45,541 nucleotides of DNA from a virus: IMG/VR virus record IMGVR_UViG_3300050121_000128, positions 1 through 45,541 of that record, one strand, 5' to 3'. This document shows positions 1-7,079 of this stretch, one piece after another; the stretch's first letter is position 1, and every line of letters starts with the position of its first letter. Position numbers and translations under genes: made by a program. The notes below the pieces were generated by a model, which searched no databases, was not told the origin of the DNA, and saw only the letters and a list, made by a program, of their open reading frames with translations.

Positions 1-2
1 CC

Positions 3-74
3 GCTCACACGGTTGAAATCTTCGGCGTGGTTCCGTTTGCTGATCGCGCCGCAAAGGTGTTCTTCGGAGAATAA
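3..74 (+). CDS. C-terminal fragment of a gene starting before the window
   Basis: Frame 3 is open from the window edge and ends in TAA at 72-74, giving about 23 residues that end in KVFFGE. The next gene starts 2 nt later with a Shine-Dalgarno (GGAG) lying inside this tail, which is typical of the tight spacing across the window. Nothing can be said about function from this fragment. Confidence 0.5.
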   Translation, partial: AHTVEIFGVVPFADRAAKVFFGE

Positions 75-76
75 TC

Positions 77-202
77 ATGGAAGCATTTCTGGATTCCGGG
101 ATGTTGTCAGGGCTGCTCTTTCTTATTGGGGCAGTCGTGGCATGTTCGCCGGTTATGCCTTACAATCGTCGGAAGCAAGAGGTTCACGCATCTGACGAAT
201 AA
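77..202 (+). CDS. small single-span membrane protein (41 aa)
   Basis: The ATG at 77 is preceded by GGAGAATAATC, a good ribosome binding site. The 41-residue product starts MEAFLDSGM, has one hydrophobic stretch at about residues 9-27 and then a basic, polar tail (NRRKQ). This looks like a small inner-membrane protein. The family is not recognised. It is followed directly by an intrinsic terminator, so it closes the operon entering from the left. Phage genes of this size are often lysis accessory or superinfection proteins, but nothing in the sequence proves that. Confidence 0.6.
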   Translation: MEAFLDSGMLSGLLFLIGAVVACSPVMPYNRRKQEVHASDE

Positions 203-208
203 CAGGAG

Positions 209-230
209 GCCCGCTCACGCGGGCTTTCGC
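209..230 (+). terminator. intrinsic terminator
   Basis: A perfect 6-bp stem GCCCGC/GCGGGC with a TCAC tetraloop is followed by TTTCGC. It lies 7 nt after the stop of the small membrane gene. The T-tract is short, so termination may be partial. Confidence 0.65.
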
Positions 231-273
231 TCGTCCCCGGTTTGGGGCGCATTTAGTACTTAGGGGTAGGAGA

Positions 274-585
274 ATGGGAACGCAAGCTAAGAAAGCAGGA
301 TGCAAGGACTTTGATCAATCATGCCAGGAGGTTGACAATCAGCCATCGGCACTGAGTGAGTGGGTCGCATACCGGCGAGCGCATCCAATCGTTATTCGAA
401 TTCCAGAACGTTCATTACGCATTTCGGCCCTGGTGGTGGCAGCAGTCCTGGGCACAGTGATGTCGCTGGATATCCAGGGTGCGATTCAGGTGTCGGAGCC
501 GAGTTGGACGCTGCTAAACGCGGCATTTGCGACGGCGCTTTACATCCCCCTACAACGAGCAACGGCGGCGACAGCAGTGAAATGA
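274..585 (+). CDS. small membrane protein with two hydrophobic segments (103 aa)
   Basis: The start ATG at 274 follows TAGGAGA. The first ~45 residues are polar and charged. Two hydrophobic segments follow, at about residues 50-66 and 78-94, with a short C-terminal tail. The topology resembles a small class II holin or a generic inner-membrane protein, but no family is recognised. The gene overlaps the next one by 4 nt (ATGA), so the two are probably co-translated. The main lysis genes seem to lie near 42 kb, so a holin role here is only a possibility. Confidence 0.6.
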   Translation: MGTQAKKAGCKDFDQSCQEVDNQPSALSEWVAYRRAHPIVIRIPERSLRISALVVAAVLGTVMSLDIQGAIQVSEPSWTLLNAAFATALYIPLQRATAATAVK

Positions 586-740
586 GTTGGAAGCGGCACT
601 TTTGGGATTGGACTATGCTGGCGATTCTGGCCTGTCTGATGGTTCGCATTGCCCAAGACGTGCTTGGTTTTACGATGACAGAATTCTTTCTTGCGGTAGG
701 GGGCCTGCTTATGGCCTTCTACGCATGGCGGCGCAATTGA
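582..740 (+). CDS. small membrane protein (52 aa), coupled to the gene before it
   Basis: The ATG at 582 overlaps the preceding TGA. An in-frame upstream extension from 360 exists, but it would run through the preceding gene and is unlikely. The 52-residue product is rich in Trp and hydrophobic residues, with two possible membrane segments (about residues 11-27 and 32-47) and a basic end (WRRN). Together with its partner it could form a two-protein membrane unit such as holin and antiholin. That is inference from size and coupling only. Its last codons overlap the first copy of the 16-bp palindrome. Confidence 0.55.
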   Translation: MSWKRHFWDWTMLAILACLMVRIAQDVLGFTMTEFFLAVGGLLMAFYAWRRN

Positions 741-746
741 TTGCGG
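731..746 (+). repeat. 16-bp dispersed palindrome, copy 1
   Basis: GCGCAATTGATTGCGG, one mismatch from CCGCAATTGATTGCGG. It overlaps the stop codon of the preceding gene and lies 17 bp before the -35 box of a candidate promoter. Confidence 0.85.
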
Positions 747-762
747 AACCGCTGAAATATAT

Positions 763-790
763 TTGACAAAGTACAGACATGACCTACCAT
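763..790 (+). promoter_or_regulatory. sigma70-like promoter
   Basis: A perfect TTGACA (763-768) is followed by a 16-bp spacer and TACCAT (785-790, 4 of 6 matches to TATAAT). It points into the small genes starting at 825, in an otherwise uncoding gap. The palindrome copy at 731-746 ends just upstream, where an operator or activator site could lie. Confidence 0.6.
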
Positions 791-824
791 TGACGTATCG
801 AACACACTTTCACGGAGGAATACC

Positions 825-1004
825 ATGCAAGCAAATGAATTCACGGCGGCAAAGACCAATGCCGACTATTTGGCCTCGCCTGCTTTTAGGCAAGAAGTTA
901 TCGCGGAATTGCTGGTACGGGGTTCTACGATGGAAGAAGCTTACAACCTCACCCGTACCCAATTCTTGATACACAGCGAAGCCCGTAAGTGGGGGCTGCT
1001 GTAA
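825..1004 (+). CDS. hypothetical small protein (59 aa)
   Basis: The ATG at 825 follows a strong GGAGGAATACC ribosome binding site, and TAA ends at 1004. The 59-residue product is soluble and mixed-charge (starts MQANEFTAAK, ends ARKWGLL) with a helical look. No family is recognised. It is the first gene after the candidate promoter at 763-790, and the next gene follows 9 nt later. The strong ribosome site and position make it a real gene despite its small size. Confidence 0.65.
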   Translation: MQANEFTAAKTNADYLASPAFRQEVIAELLVRGSTMEEAYNLTRTQFLIHSEARKWGLL

Positions 1005-1013
1005 GGGGCGGTT

Positions 1014-1424
1014 ATGAACACCTCGAAACTCTTGGCGGCGCTGCTATTTGCGGCGCTTCCGTACGTAGCACAGGCCCAAAATCAACCAACCTATGATGTG
1101 TGTGCCAACCCGCAGGCCATTCGATTGATTATCTCTAAATTGAACTGGGTAGGCCTTGCAGGAAATCCACAGACCCCCCCTGGGGTGATAAATAATCCAG
1201 ATGATACCGGTGTCCTAGTGTGCAAGGTGTATGCCGGGGGGCTAAGTGACCACGGAGTGGTGACTCTGACATGGCAGCGGGGCCAATCCCCGAGCACAGC
1301 CGTAGCGCGATTTGTTTCGGATGAACCGCCTAAATGTGATTGGGGCGGTGCCAAGATGCATAACGCAACCCTGGCAGAGTTCGAAACTGTGTACCACTGC
1401 CAGCGCAAATATTATTGGAAGTGA
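1014..1424 (+). CDS. secreted or periplasmic protein with signal peptide (136 aa)
   Basis: The start ATG at 1014 follows AAGGGGCGG. Residues 1-21 form a classic signal peptide: a Lys at position 5, a Leu/Ala core and a likely cut after AQA. The mature part contains several Cys residues (in VCAN, LVCK, PKCDW and YHCQR) that could form disulphides in the periplasm. No family is recognised. A signal peptide with paired cysteines suggests action in the periplasm or outer membrane of a Gram-negative host, for example in lysis or superinfection exclusion. That role is inference. Confidence 0.7.
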   Translation: MNTSKLLAALLFAALPYVAQAQNQPTYDVCANPQAIRLIISKLNWVGLAGNPQTPPGVINNPDDTGVLVCKVYAGGLSDHGVVTLTWQRGQSPSTAVARFVSDEPPKCDWGGAKMHNATLAEFETVYHCQRKYYWK

Positions 1425-1428
1425 TGCC

Positions 1429-1623
1429 ATGCTCGCGCTAATCGCTTTTCTGCTTCTGCTAATTGTGCTAATGATGATATTCAAGCATCCAGGGGCGCGC
1501 ACAGCGTTTGGCGTGTTGGTGCTGGGGACCATTATCATGACTGAATGCGGGCACCATGACGTATCAACAGTCAATTGGCAGTGCAACGTAGAAAACAACA
1601 ATTGTGGTAGAGGCTGGAAATAA
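1429..1623 (+). CDS. small membrane protein (64 aa)
   Basis: The ATG at 1429 lies 4 nt after the previous stop, with a weak GGAAG upstream. The N-terminus (MLALIAFLLLLIVLMMIF) is strongly hydrophobic, and a second hydrophobic stretch lies at about residues 26-38. The C-terminus is polar with three Cys residues. It overlaps the next gene by one base (TAATG). It is probably anchored in the inner membrane with a disulphide-capable periplasmic tail. Family unknown. Confidence 0.6.
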   Translation: MLALIAFLLLLIVLMMIFKHPGARTAFGVLVLGTIIMTECGHHDVSTVNWQCNVENNNCGRGWK

Positions 1624-2051
1624 TGCGAATGACAAAGGTGTACCCCCGCGTGCTGGTATTCGGCGGGCGAGATTTTAATGAAGGCCAGTACGTGTACTCG
1701 CGTATGGACATGCTGATATCGGTATTCAGACAGCAGTTTATGGTGGTAGAGGGTGGCGCTCGTGGGGCGGATACCCTGGCTGGGAACTGGGCTAAAGAAA
1801 ATGGTTATCCACACGCGAAGGTAGACGCAAATTGGGATTTCTATAAGAATGCGGCAGGGCCGATTAGAAATACTTGGATGAAGAATTTTCTTCAACCTCA
1901 TTTTGGGGTAGAATTTCCGGGTGGAAAGGGCACAGCAGACATGCGAAAGCTGCTAGATGCCGCTGGAATCCCCGTCTGGAGGCCTTTGGCAGAAGACCGG
2001 CCCCCAGAATCTTTCTCGTTGGAGAAGATGAAAAATGAAGTCATCCGTTGA
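1623..2051 (+). CDS. DUF2493 / SLOG-family protein (142 aa)
   Basis: The Rossmann-like SLOG superfamily (YspA/DprA-related) is recognised from ordered motifs. VLVFGGRDF at about residues 10-18 is the glycine-rich first loop. VVEGGARGAD at about 41-50 is the second. AGPIRN at about 79-84 and FPGGKGTADM further on complete the pattern. The family is thought to bind nucleotides or nucleotide-derived ligands, and phage members have no settled function. The length is normal for a single-domain member. The start overlaps the previous stop and the gene overlaps the next by 17 nt, so it is part of a coupled operon. Confidence 0.85.
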   Translation: MRMTKVYPRVLVFGGRDFNEGQYVYSRMDMLISVFRQQFMVVEGGARGADTLAGNWAKENGYPHAKVDANWDFYKNAAGPIRNTWMKNFLQPHFGVEFPGGKGTADMRKLLDAAGIPVWRPLAEDRPPESFSLEKMKNEVIR

Positions 2052-2352
2052 GCGCCTCAAGGAGATGTTCCGTGTAGTCGAGGCCGAGAAGAAATTCCTA
2101 CACTGGTACAACCTAGAATTCCAGCGCGATGACGAGGGCAACCCAATGTCGTTCGGCATGAAGTGCTATGTGCATCCGCTAATCCTCAAGACCGTTGGCG
2201 CGGTGCCACACAATACTATGGCCGATGGCAGTTTGCGGGCGATGGTAGAAGATCATTTCAATCGTATGAACACCCAGATCGAGACAGTTTTTAACTGCAA
2301 AGACGGTCAATACTGGCTCAAGCCAGAATATCAAGTAACAATTAAGCCGTAG
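2035..2352 (+). CDS. hypothetical protein (105 aa)
   Basis: The ATG at 2035 lies inside the end of the DUF2493 gene and TAG ends at 2352. The product is a soluble mixed-charge protein starting MKSSVERLKEMFR, with an amphipathic N-terminal helix. No signal peptide, membrane segment or known motif is visible. Overlap with the upstream gene suggests translational coupling. A palindrome copy follows 6 nt after its stop. Confidence 0.6.
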   Translation: MKSSVERLKEMFRVVEAEKKFLHWYNLEFQRDDEGNPMSFGMKCYVHPLILKTVGAVPHNTMADGSLRAMVEDHFNRMNTQIETVFNCKDGQYWLKPEYQVTIKP

Positions 2353-2357
2353 GGTTT

Positions 2358-2373
2358 CCGCAATTGATTGCAA
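2358..2373 (+). repeat. 16-bp dispersed palindrome, copy 2
   Basis: CCGCAATTGATTGCAA, a copy with two changed bases at its 3' end. It begins 6 nt after a stop codon and runs into the AAGGAG ribosome binding site of the gene at 2383. Confidence 0.8.
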
Positions 2374-2382
2374 GGAGCGGTC

Positions 2383-2682
2383 ATGAACAAAGACATCAAA
2401 AGGGGCTTTGCCATCATCCTGGCTATGCTGGTGATTGGAGGGGCCGCAGGGTACTTTAGCGGGCACCATGTCGGTTATGGGACCGGACACCTAGACGGCA
2501 TGAACGAGGCCATCAGCGAGGTCCAGGCGAGTTGCGAGAACCCCGAGGCACGCACGCAGTTGAACGATAGGGTGTATTTGTGCTTCACCGAGAAGGATTT
2601 TCTGACTACCGTGCGACGGCTGATCAAAGAAGCTCTGGGTCTCCAGCACCCAGGCGGCCACAGCAGCGACGGCACTATCTGA
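2383..2682 (+). CDS. single-span membrane protein (99 aa)
   Basis: The ATG at 2383 is chosen because AAGGAGCGG lies just upstream; an in-frame TTG at 2368 has no such site. Residues 1-7 are basic. A membrane span covers about residues 8-28 and ends in small residues (GGAAGYFSG). A His/Gly-rich stretch and then a soluble domain with two Cys residues follow. It is probably a type II inner-membrane protein with its domain in the periplasm. An i-spanin-like role cannot be excluded, but no coiled coil is obvious. Confidence 0.6.
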   Translation: MNKDIKRGFAIILAMLVIGGAAGYFSGHHVGYGTGHLDGMNEAISEVQASCENPEARTQLNDRVYLCFTEKDFLTTVRRLIKEALGLQHPGGHSSDGTI

Positions 2683-2704
2683 TTTTTTAACGAAGGAGTA
2701 ACAA

Positions 2705-2995
2705 ATGACAGTCCATGTAACTAGTAGCTACCCTCAAAATTTGGTTTTTGATGGAGTGAACTATTCCGTTACGGTAGATTTTTCTCAGCAAATTGCCGCT
2801 GATGTGACAATCAAAAATAAAAAACCCGTGGCTTGCGACCCAACTTTTTGGGATGACGCCTTCCCTGGTGGAGGGGTAACGGGGGCGGTCGTGCTGATCG
2901 CAGATGCTTTAGTAACATTTTCGTACCCACCGGCATCTTTGCCCCCAGCCGGATATGGGGTGCCAACATCCGTCAATCTGCATTTCATGCCTTGA
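2705..2995 (+). CDS. hypothetical protein, possibly virion-associated (96 aa)
   Basis: The ATG at 2705 follows GAAGGAGTAACAA, a strong ribosome site. The 96-residue product (MTVHVTSSYP...) is rich in beta-prone residues, Val, Thr, Ser and Pro, and ends with NLHFMP. This composition matches the small beta-sandwich proteins common near phage structural genes, but no family is recognised. It directly precedes the first virion-like gene at 3061. Confidence 0.6.
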   Translation: MTVHVTSSYPQNLVFDGVNYSVTVDFSQQIAADVTIKNKKPVACDPTFWDDAFPGGGVTGAVVLIADALVTFSYPPASLPPAGYGVPTSVNLHFMP

Positions 2996-3027
2996 GCTTC
3001 CCCAGCAGCACCTAAAAGTAGTAAGCT

Positions 3028-3052
3028 CCTGGGAGGGAACATCCTCTCCAGG
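3028..3052 (+). promoter_or_regulatory. RNA hairpin next to a start codon
   Basis: CCTGG-GAGG and CCTC-T-CCAGG pair into a 9-bp stem with one bulged T and a GAACAT loop. The stem ends 8 nt before the ATG at 3061 and takes in part of the AGGGG ribosome binding site. No T-tract follows, so it is not a terminator. It could tune translation of the structural gene or be an RNA processing site. Confidence 0.45.
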
Positions 3053-3060
3053 GGCAAGCC

Positions 3061-3705
3061 ATGGCTGACCAGACAGTACTCAACCCCGGCACCGGGGGAG
3101 ACACGATTCGTACGATTGACCGGACTAGCGACAGCACGCCGATTACGGCCAAAACCCAAGTAATGCAAATTGATGTTGGTGGTGAATCCAACGAGAATCT
3201 GCTTATTGGGGTAGCCAAGAACACCCAACCATCCCCCGAACTTTATGTACCGGTCCTTGATTCGAAGGACTCGGGCCGCACGTACGTGACGTTTTACATT
3301 GATGCAATCGCAGGTGTTACTACCGAGGCCCTGGCGACCTTTACAGCTAATGTAGGAGGTACGACTTCCTCGGGTACGACCTATACAGTACCGACCGGTA
3401 AGACTCTGCGTATTCAGTCTATGACGGCCACTGTAGAAGACAACACCACCACAACGACTAGCGTTTCTTACGGTCGATTCCGTTTGCGTTGCTCTACTGG
3501 CACGGTCGCATCCACTAGCCCGATTTTGGTAAATTTGGCTATTCCCGCACTGCCTGGGTCGCAGGGTTTAGGGTTTGGGCAATCAGAAACGATGGCTATC
3601 CCTGACGGGTTAGAAATCCCAGCCGGGTCGCAATTGGGCATTTCACAGACTGCTTCGGTTACGACCTCTCTTATCTCCGTGAACGTTGTAGCTTTTTACT
3701 ACTAA
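3061..3705 (+). CDS. putative virion structural protein (214 aa)
   Basis: The ATG at 3061 follows CAGGGGCAAGCC. The 214-residue product is rich in Thr, Ser, Gly and Val with alternating beta-strand patterns (for example VTFYIDAIAGVTTEALATF) and has no signal peptide or membrane segment. An acidic, polar N-terminal ~70 residues leads into a jelly-roll-like remainder. It heads the fibre/adhesin cluster, which suggests a head-decoration or tail-surface protein. The exact family is not recognised. Confidence 0.65.
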   Translation: MADQTVLNPGTGGDTIRTIDRTSDSTPITAKTQVMQIDVGGESNENLLIGVAKNTQPSPELYVPVLDSKDSGRTYVTFYIDAIAGVTTEALATFTANVGGTTSSGTTYTVPTGKTLRIQSMTATVEDNTTTTTSVSYGRFRLRCSTGTVASTSPILVNLAIPALPGSQGLGFGQSETMAIPDGLEIPAGSQLGISQTASVTTSLISVNVVAFYY

Positions 3706-3706
3706 T

Positions 3707-4357
3707 ATGAAAATTGTTCTGGCAGTGCCTTCTGGCACGATGGTCCACGCGTCTTTTGCCATGTGTTTTGGTGCTATGTGCAAATCCACTCCCAAAGAAC
3801 ATGGCTTAGCTTTCTTGAATGTTAAATCCAGTAACATTGCGTTAAGCAGAAATCGGGCAGTAGCCCAGGCTCAAGAAGATGGGGCAGACTACATGTTATT
3901 TCTGGACAGCGATATGTCGTTTCCCCCAGATGCCTTGACTCGCTTAATGAGGGCTATGCAGGAGAAGGAGGCCGCTATCGTTGGATGTACATATGTCATG
4001 CGACAACCCCCTTTTCGGAATCTGGCTTATGGGCTACCGAATGAGGCGGGGGAACAAACGGTTAAGGGGGTAGTGGAGGTGGCACGACTCCCAACTGGTT
4101 TGATGCTGATTGACTTAAAGATATTTTTGAAATTGAAACAACCGTATTTCCGCTTCCCGTTTCAGGAAGAAGATTTAGAGAAGGGGGTAGAGCCATCATT
4201 GGGCGGTGAAGATTATTATTTTTGTGATTCAGTCGTGGCGGCTGGTGGTCATATTTGGATGGACACGGATTTATCCTACGAAATTACCCATTGGGGAGAA
4301 ATGGGTGTGCAGTGGGCCAATAACGAAAAAGGTTATGTAACGATTGTGAACTCGTAG
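3707..4357 (+). CDS. GT-A fold glycosyltransferase, family 2-like (216 aa)
   Basis: Family 2-type GT-A transferases are recognised from the order of features. The N-terminal strand is MKIVLAVPSG. SRNRAVAQAQ follows at about residues 47-56. The metal-binding DxD motif is DSD at 67-69 within MLFLDSDMSFPPDAL. The C-terminal half carries GGEDYYFCD and a closing HWG motif. The expected reaction is sugar transfer from a nucleotide-sugar to an acceptor. It lies between a structural gene and the giant Ser/Thr-rich repeat protein, making these plausible acceptors. DNA or host surface glycan is an alternative. The start is 1 nt after the preceding stop. Confidence 0.8.
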   Translation: MKIVLAVPSGTMVHASFAMCFGAMCKSTPKEHGLAFLNVKSSNIALSRNRAVAQAQEDGADYMLFLDSDMSFPPDALTRLMRAMQEKEAAIVGCTYVMRQPPFRNLAYGLPNEAGEQTVKGVVEVARLPTGLMLIDLKIFLKLKQPYFRFPFQEEDLEKGVEPSLGGEDYYFCDSVVAAGGHIWMDTDLSYEITHWGEMGVQWANNEKGYVTIVNS

Positions 4358-4379
4358 TCCTATGTAAGGGGCCTAGGTC

Positions 4380-6791
4380 GTGCTGCTGATTCAGCTAAAT
4401 CTGCAATCGAGTGCTACGGTTGTAACGCTGACAACCGGCACGACTTGGACGGTTCCGGTAGGCGTAACCACGCTTACTTCTGTTGAAGTCTGGGGCGATG
4501 GCGGCGCTGGTGGTGGTGGCGCGACTGCTGCTGGTGGCGGCGGCGGGGGTGGTGGTTACGCAAAGATCACTACTGTTTCGGTTACCCCAGGCGATGTAAT
4601 TACCATCGCAATCGGACAGGGTGGTACATACGACCCAGCCTATGGCCCAGGCAATCCCGGTACAGGTACTAGCTTCGGCGCGACGCCTATTGTTGCTGCA
4701 ACGGGCGGTGGCGGTGGAGATAACGCGGGTGGTGCGGGGGGCACGGGTGGTACTGGCACTGTCGGTGGGGACTTCGCCACGGGCGGCACAGGCGGCACGG
4801 GTTCAAATATCTATACCGGTGGCGGTGGTGGCGGATCTGCTGGCCCTGATGGAAACGGGGATACAGGCACCGATGGTACGGGTGGCTTTGGCGGGAACGG
4901 CGGGAATGGGGGCGCTGGCGACAATGGCTTAGGTGGTGCTGGTGGAGTTGGCGCGGCTGGCGCAGGCGCTGGAGGCACGAACAATGCTAACGGCGGTGGC
5001 GGCGGTGCTGGTGGCGGCGAAGGCGCTCTTGGGGGCACGGCTGGTACTCCTGGTGCCGGTGGTGGCGGGGGTGGTAGCGGACCTAACAACTTCGGTGCCG
5101 ACGGTGCTGTTGGTCAGATCCGTATTACCTATTCGACGGCTCCCCCGGCAGATTTGCTTGCCGCAGCATGTACGGAAACCAGTAGCGCGACGGCAGCGCT
5201 CGACAATAGCTCCCACGCAGCAGCTACGGAAACCAGTACGGCCACAGCCGCGCTATCGAATACGATGGCCGCAGCGGGCACAGACACGAGCACAGCCAGT
5301 GCAGCCCTTGCCACGAGCATTAGCCTCAAGGCAGCGGGAGTAGACACCAGTACCAGTACGTCGGCACTAACCACTAGCGACACCCTTGCAGTGGCTGCGA
5401 CTGAGACCAGTACGGCCAGTGCTGCACTTACGACAAACATCAAACTAGCAGCAGCTACGTCAGAGACGAGCACAGCAGCGGCACCGCTGACTACCTCGAT
5501 CACTCTGGCTGGTGCAGGCACGACGGGTTCTAGTGCCACAGCTAGTTTAAGTACTGGCATTAACCTGTTGGCCGCTGCAAGTGAAACGAGTACCGCAACG
5601 GCTGAGTTGGCGAACACTATGGGTGCGGCTGCGAATGAAAGTTCGTATGCCACGGCCAGCCTTAGCACGTCTATTACCCTAAAAGCTGTAGCGACCGAGA
5701 CCAGTACGGCTACGGCTGGATTGGCTAACACGCTTGCAGCCAGCCCCTCAGAGACGTCCACAGCTAGTTCGGCACTGACCACCAGCATTAAGCTGGCAGC
5801 GGCAGGGCAGGACACCTCGACGGCCAGCGCGGCATTGGCTAACACCTTTGGTGCGACTCTTACAGAAACCAGCAGTGCCACAGCGGCCCTGACTACCGGG
5901 ATCTTGCTTGCAGCAACTGCCAGCGAAACCAGTACGGCCACAGCGGCGCTTACTGCTGGTGGATTTCAGGCAGCTACTTCGGAAACGAGTACCGCAACGG
6001 CGGCGCTAAGTACCAGCATCACGTTGGCCGCAAGTGCGACCGAGAATAGTGCGGCCTCAGCGAACTTGATGGCAGGTGGATTTCAGACGCAGGCCGTTGA
6101 AACATCCACAGCGACAGCAGCCCTTGCTAATACGATGGCCGCTGCTTCTCAAGAGACTTCGACGGCAACAGCCGGGTTGTCGAGCGCCAGTTCTGCTAGT
6201 GATTCAACCAGTTCAACGGCTACCGCCAACCTTACTACCTCGATTTTGTTGGCGGCGACTGCCGTAGAAACGAGCACAGCCAGTGCCAATCTTGCGGCTG
6301 GTGGCTTCGAAGCGGTGGGGGTGGAGACTTCGACGGCCAGCGCAGCCCTGGCTACTTCTGTGCAATTGATTGCGGAGGGCCTGACTGGATCTAGTGCAAC
6401 TGCAAACTTGATTGCTGGGGGATTCCAAGCTAAAGCCACGACCGGAAGTACTGGTACAGCAGCCCTGTCAACTGGTATTCTGTTGCAGGCACAGACGGGT
6501 AGTGAGTCCGGCGCGCTGGCTGATCTAACAGAACCCAATCCAATTTTCGGAGCAGGTTCCAGTGCTTCAACTGCCAGTGCAAGTTTGCAGACCCGCTTGC
6601 TATTGGCGGCGGTGGCGAATGACGGATCGACGGCTTCAGCCTCCTTGTCGGAAATACCAGGGGCGCTGTATGCATCGTGTGTGACTGGCTCGACGGCGCG
6701 GGCGATTGTAGGGCAGGAAATTATTCCGAATGTGCCTCAGTCGGTTGTTTTCCAGAATCGCTATGCTGTGGTTTATCGGAGATTCAGATGA
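4380..6791 (+). CDS. Gly-rich domain plus Ala/Ser/Thr repeat fibre protein (803 aa)
   Basis: Starts at GTG 4380, with AAGGGG about 9 nt before it. Residues ~1-40 are a beta-rich cap. About 40-250 is an extreme glycine-rich domain of the kind seen in phage tail adhesins. About 255-790 holds some 26 degenerate 17-18-residue units built on ETSTATAAL followed by a hydrophobic step (TSITLA or GGFQA). The last ~25 residues form a distinct cap ending VVYRRFR. The regular polar/hydrophobic period suggests a beta-solenoid or fibrous shaft. A paralogue with the same unit is at 8536. The neighbouring collar and fibre-assembly genes support a tail-fibre role. A palindrome copy lies inside it. Confidence 0.75.
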   Translation: MLLIQLNLQSSATVVTLTTGTTWTVPVGVTTLTSVEVWGDGGAGGGGATAAGGGGGGGGYAKITTVSVTPGDVITIAIGQGGTYDPAYGPGNPGTGTSFGATPIVAATGGGGGDNAGGAGGTGGTGTVGGDFATGGTGGTGSNIYTGGGGGGSAGPDGNGDTGTDGTGGFGGNGGNGGAGDNGLGGAGGVGAAGAGAGGTNNANGGGGGAGGGEGALGGTAGTPGAGGGGGGSGPNNFGADGAVGQIRITYSTAPPADLLAAACTETSSATAALDNSSHAAATETSTATAALSNTMAAAGTDTSTASAALATSISLKAAGVDTSTSTSALTTSDTLAVAATETSTASAALTTNIKLAAATSETSTAAAPLTTSITLAGAGTTGSSATASLSTGINLLAAASETSTATAELANTMGAAANESSYATASLSTSITLKAVATETSTATAGLANTLAASPSETSTASSALTTSIKLAAAGQDTSTASAALANTFGATLTETSSATAALTTGILLAATASETSTATAALTAGGFQAATSETSTATAALSTSITLAASATENSAASANLMAGGFQTQAVETSTATAALANTMAAASQETSTATAGLSSASSASDSTSSTATANLTTSILLAATAVETSTASANLAAGGFEAVGVETSTASAALATSVQLIAEGLTGSSATANLIAGGFQAKATTGSTGTAALSTGILLQAQTGSESGALADLTEPNPIFGAGSSASTASASLQTRLLLAAVANDGSTASASLSEIPGALYASCVTGSTARAIVGQEIIPNVPQSVVFQNRYAVVYRRFR
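6360..6375 (+). repeat. 16-bp dispersed palindrome, copy 3 (intragenic)
   Basis: GTGCAATTGATTGCGG inside the repeat-fibre gene, read in frame as VQLIAE. It keeps the GCAATTGATTGC core despite being coding sequence. Confidence 0.75.
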
Positions 6792-7072
6792 CTAGCAAGA
6801 TGTTGCGGGCGCGCAAGGTAATTGTAGTTCACGGTCGTACCGGGCAAACCCTACGTGCGGCAGTTCGTCAAGCTATTGCTATGGGCAACCCCCCAGCGCC
6901 CGAAATTACCCAGCCCGTAGCATCCCTGCCGGTATTGACGCCGGAGCAGGTGCTGGCCCAGGAGCAGAACACAAAAGCGGCTGTGGAGCAGGTGCTGGCT
7001 GGAATGGGCGCTCAGGTCCAATCCCCCGATAAGCACAAGGTGGCAGTCGCTGTCACCATACTAAAGAAGTAG
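6788..7072 (+). CDS. hypothetical protein of the fibre cluster (94 aa)
   Basis: The ATG at 6788 overlaps the TGA of the repeat-fibre gene, so translation is probably coupled. The N-terminus is basic (MTSKMLRARKVIVVHGR). A Pro-rich linker and a helical Ala/Glu/Gln segment follow, and the protein ends VAVTILKK. No family is recognised. The position between a fibre gene and a collar-domain gene suggests a small connector or assembly factor. Confidence 0.6.
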   Translation: MTSKMLRARKVIVVHGRTGQTLRAAVRQAIAMGNPPAPEITQPVASLPVLTPEQVLAQEQNTKAAVEQVLAGMGAQVQSPDKHKVAVAVTILKK

Positions 7073-7079
7073 GTGGACT

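Noticed and set aside
13-195. 60-residue ORF at the left edge
   Set aside because: It runs across the end of one gene and the start of the next in another frame. The ATG at 77 with a ribosome site and the frame-3 gene end explain the region better.
333-361. TTGACA inside the membrane gene at 274
   Set aside because: There is no acceptable -10 box at 16-18 bp and it lies in coding sequence.
4811-5941. Long minus-strand ORFs rich in Pro, Val and Ala opposite the repeat fibre gene
   Set aside because: They are mirror images of Gly-rich and Ser/Thr/Ala-rich codons. They lack ribosome sites, and no other gene in the window is on the minus strand.
5155-6750. CRISPR-like or DNA tandem repeat array
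   Set aside because: The repeat is at protein level, units vary in length and codons, and the frame is open throughout.
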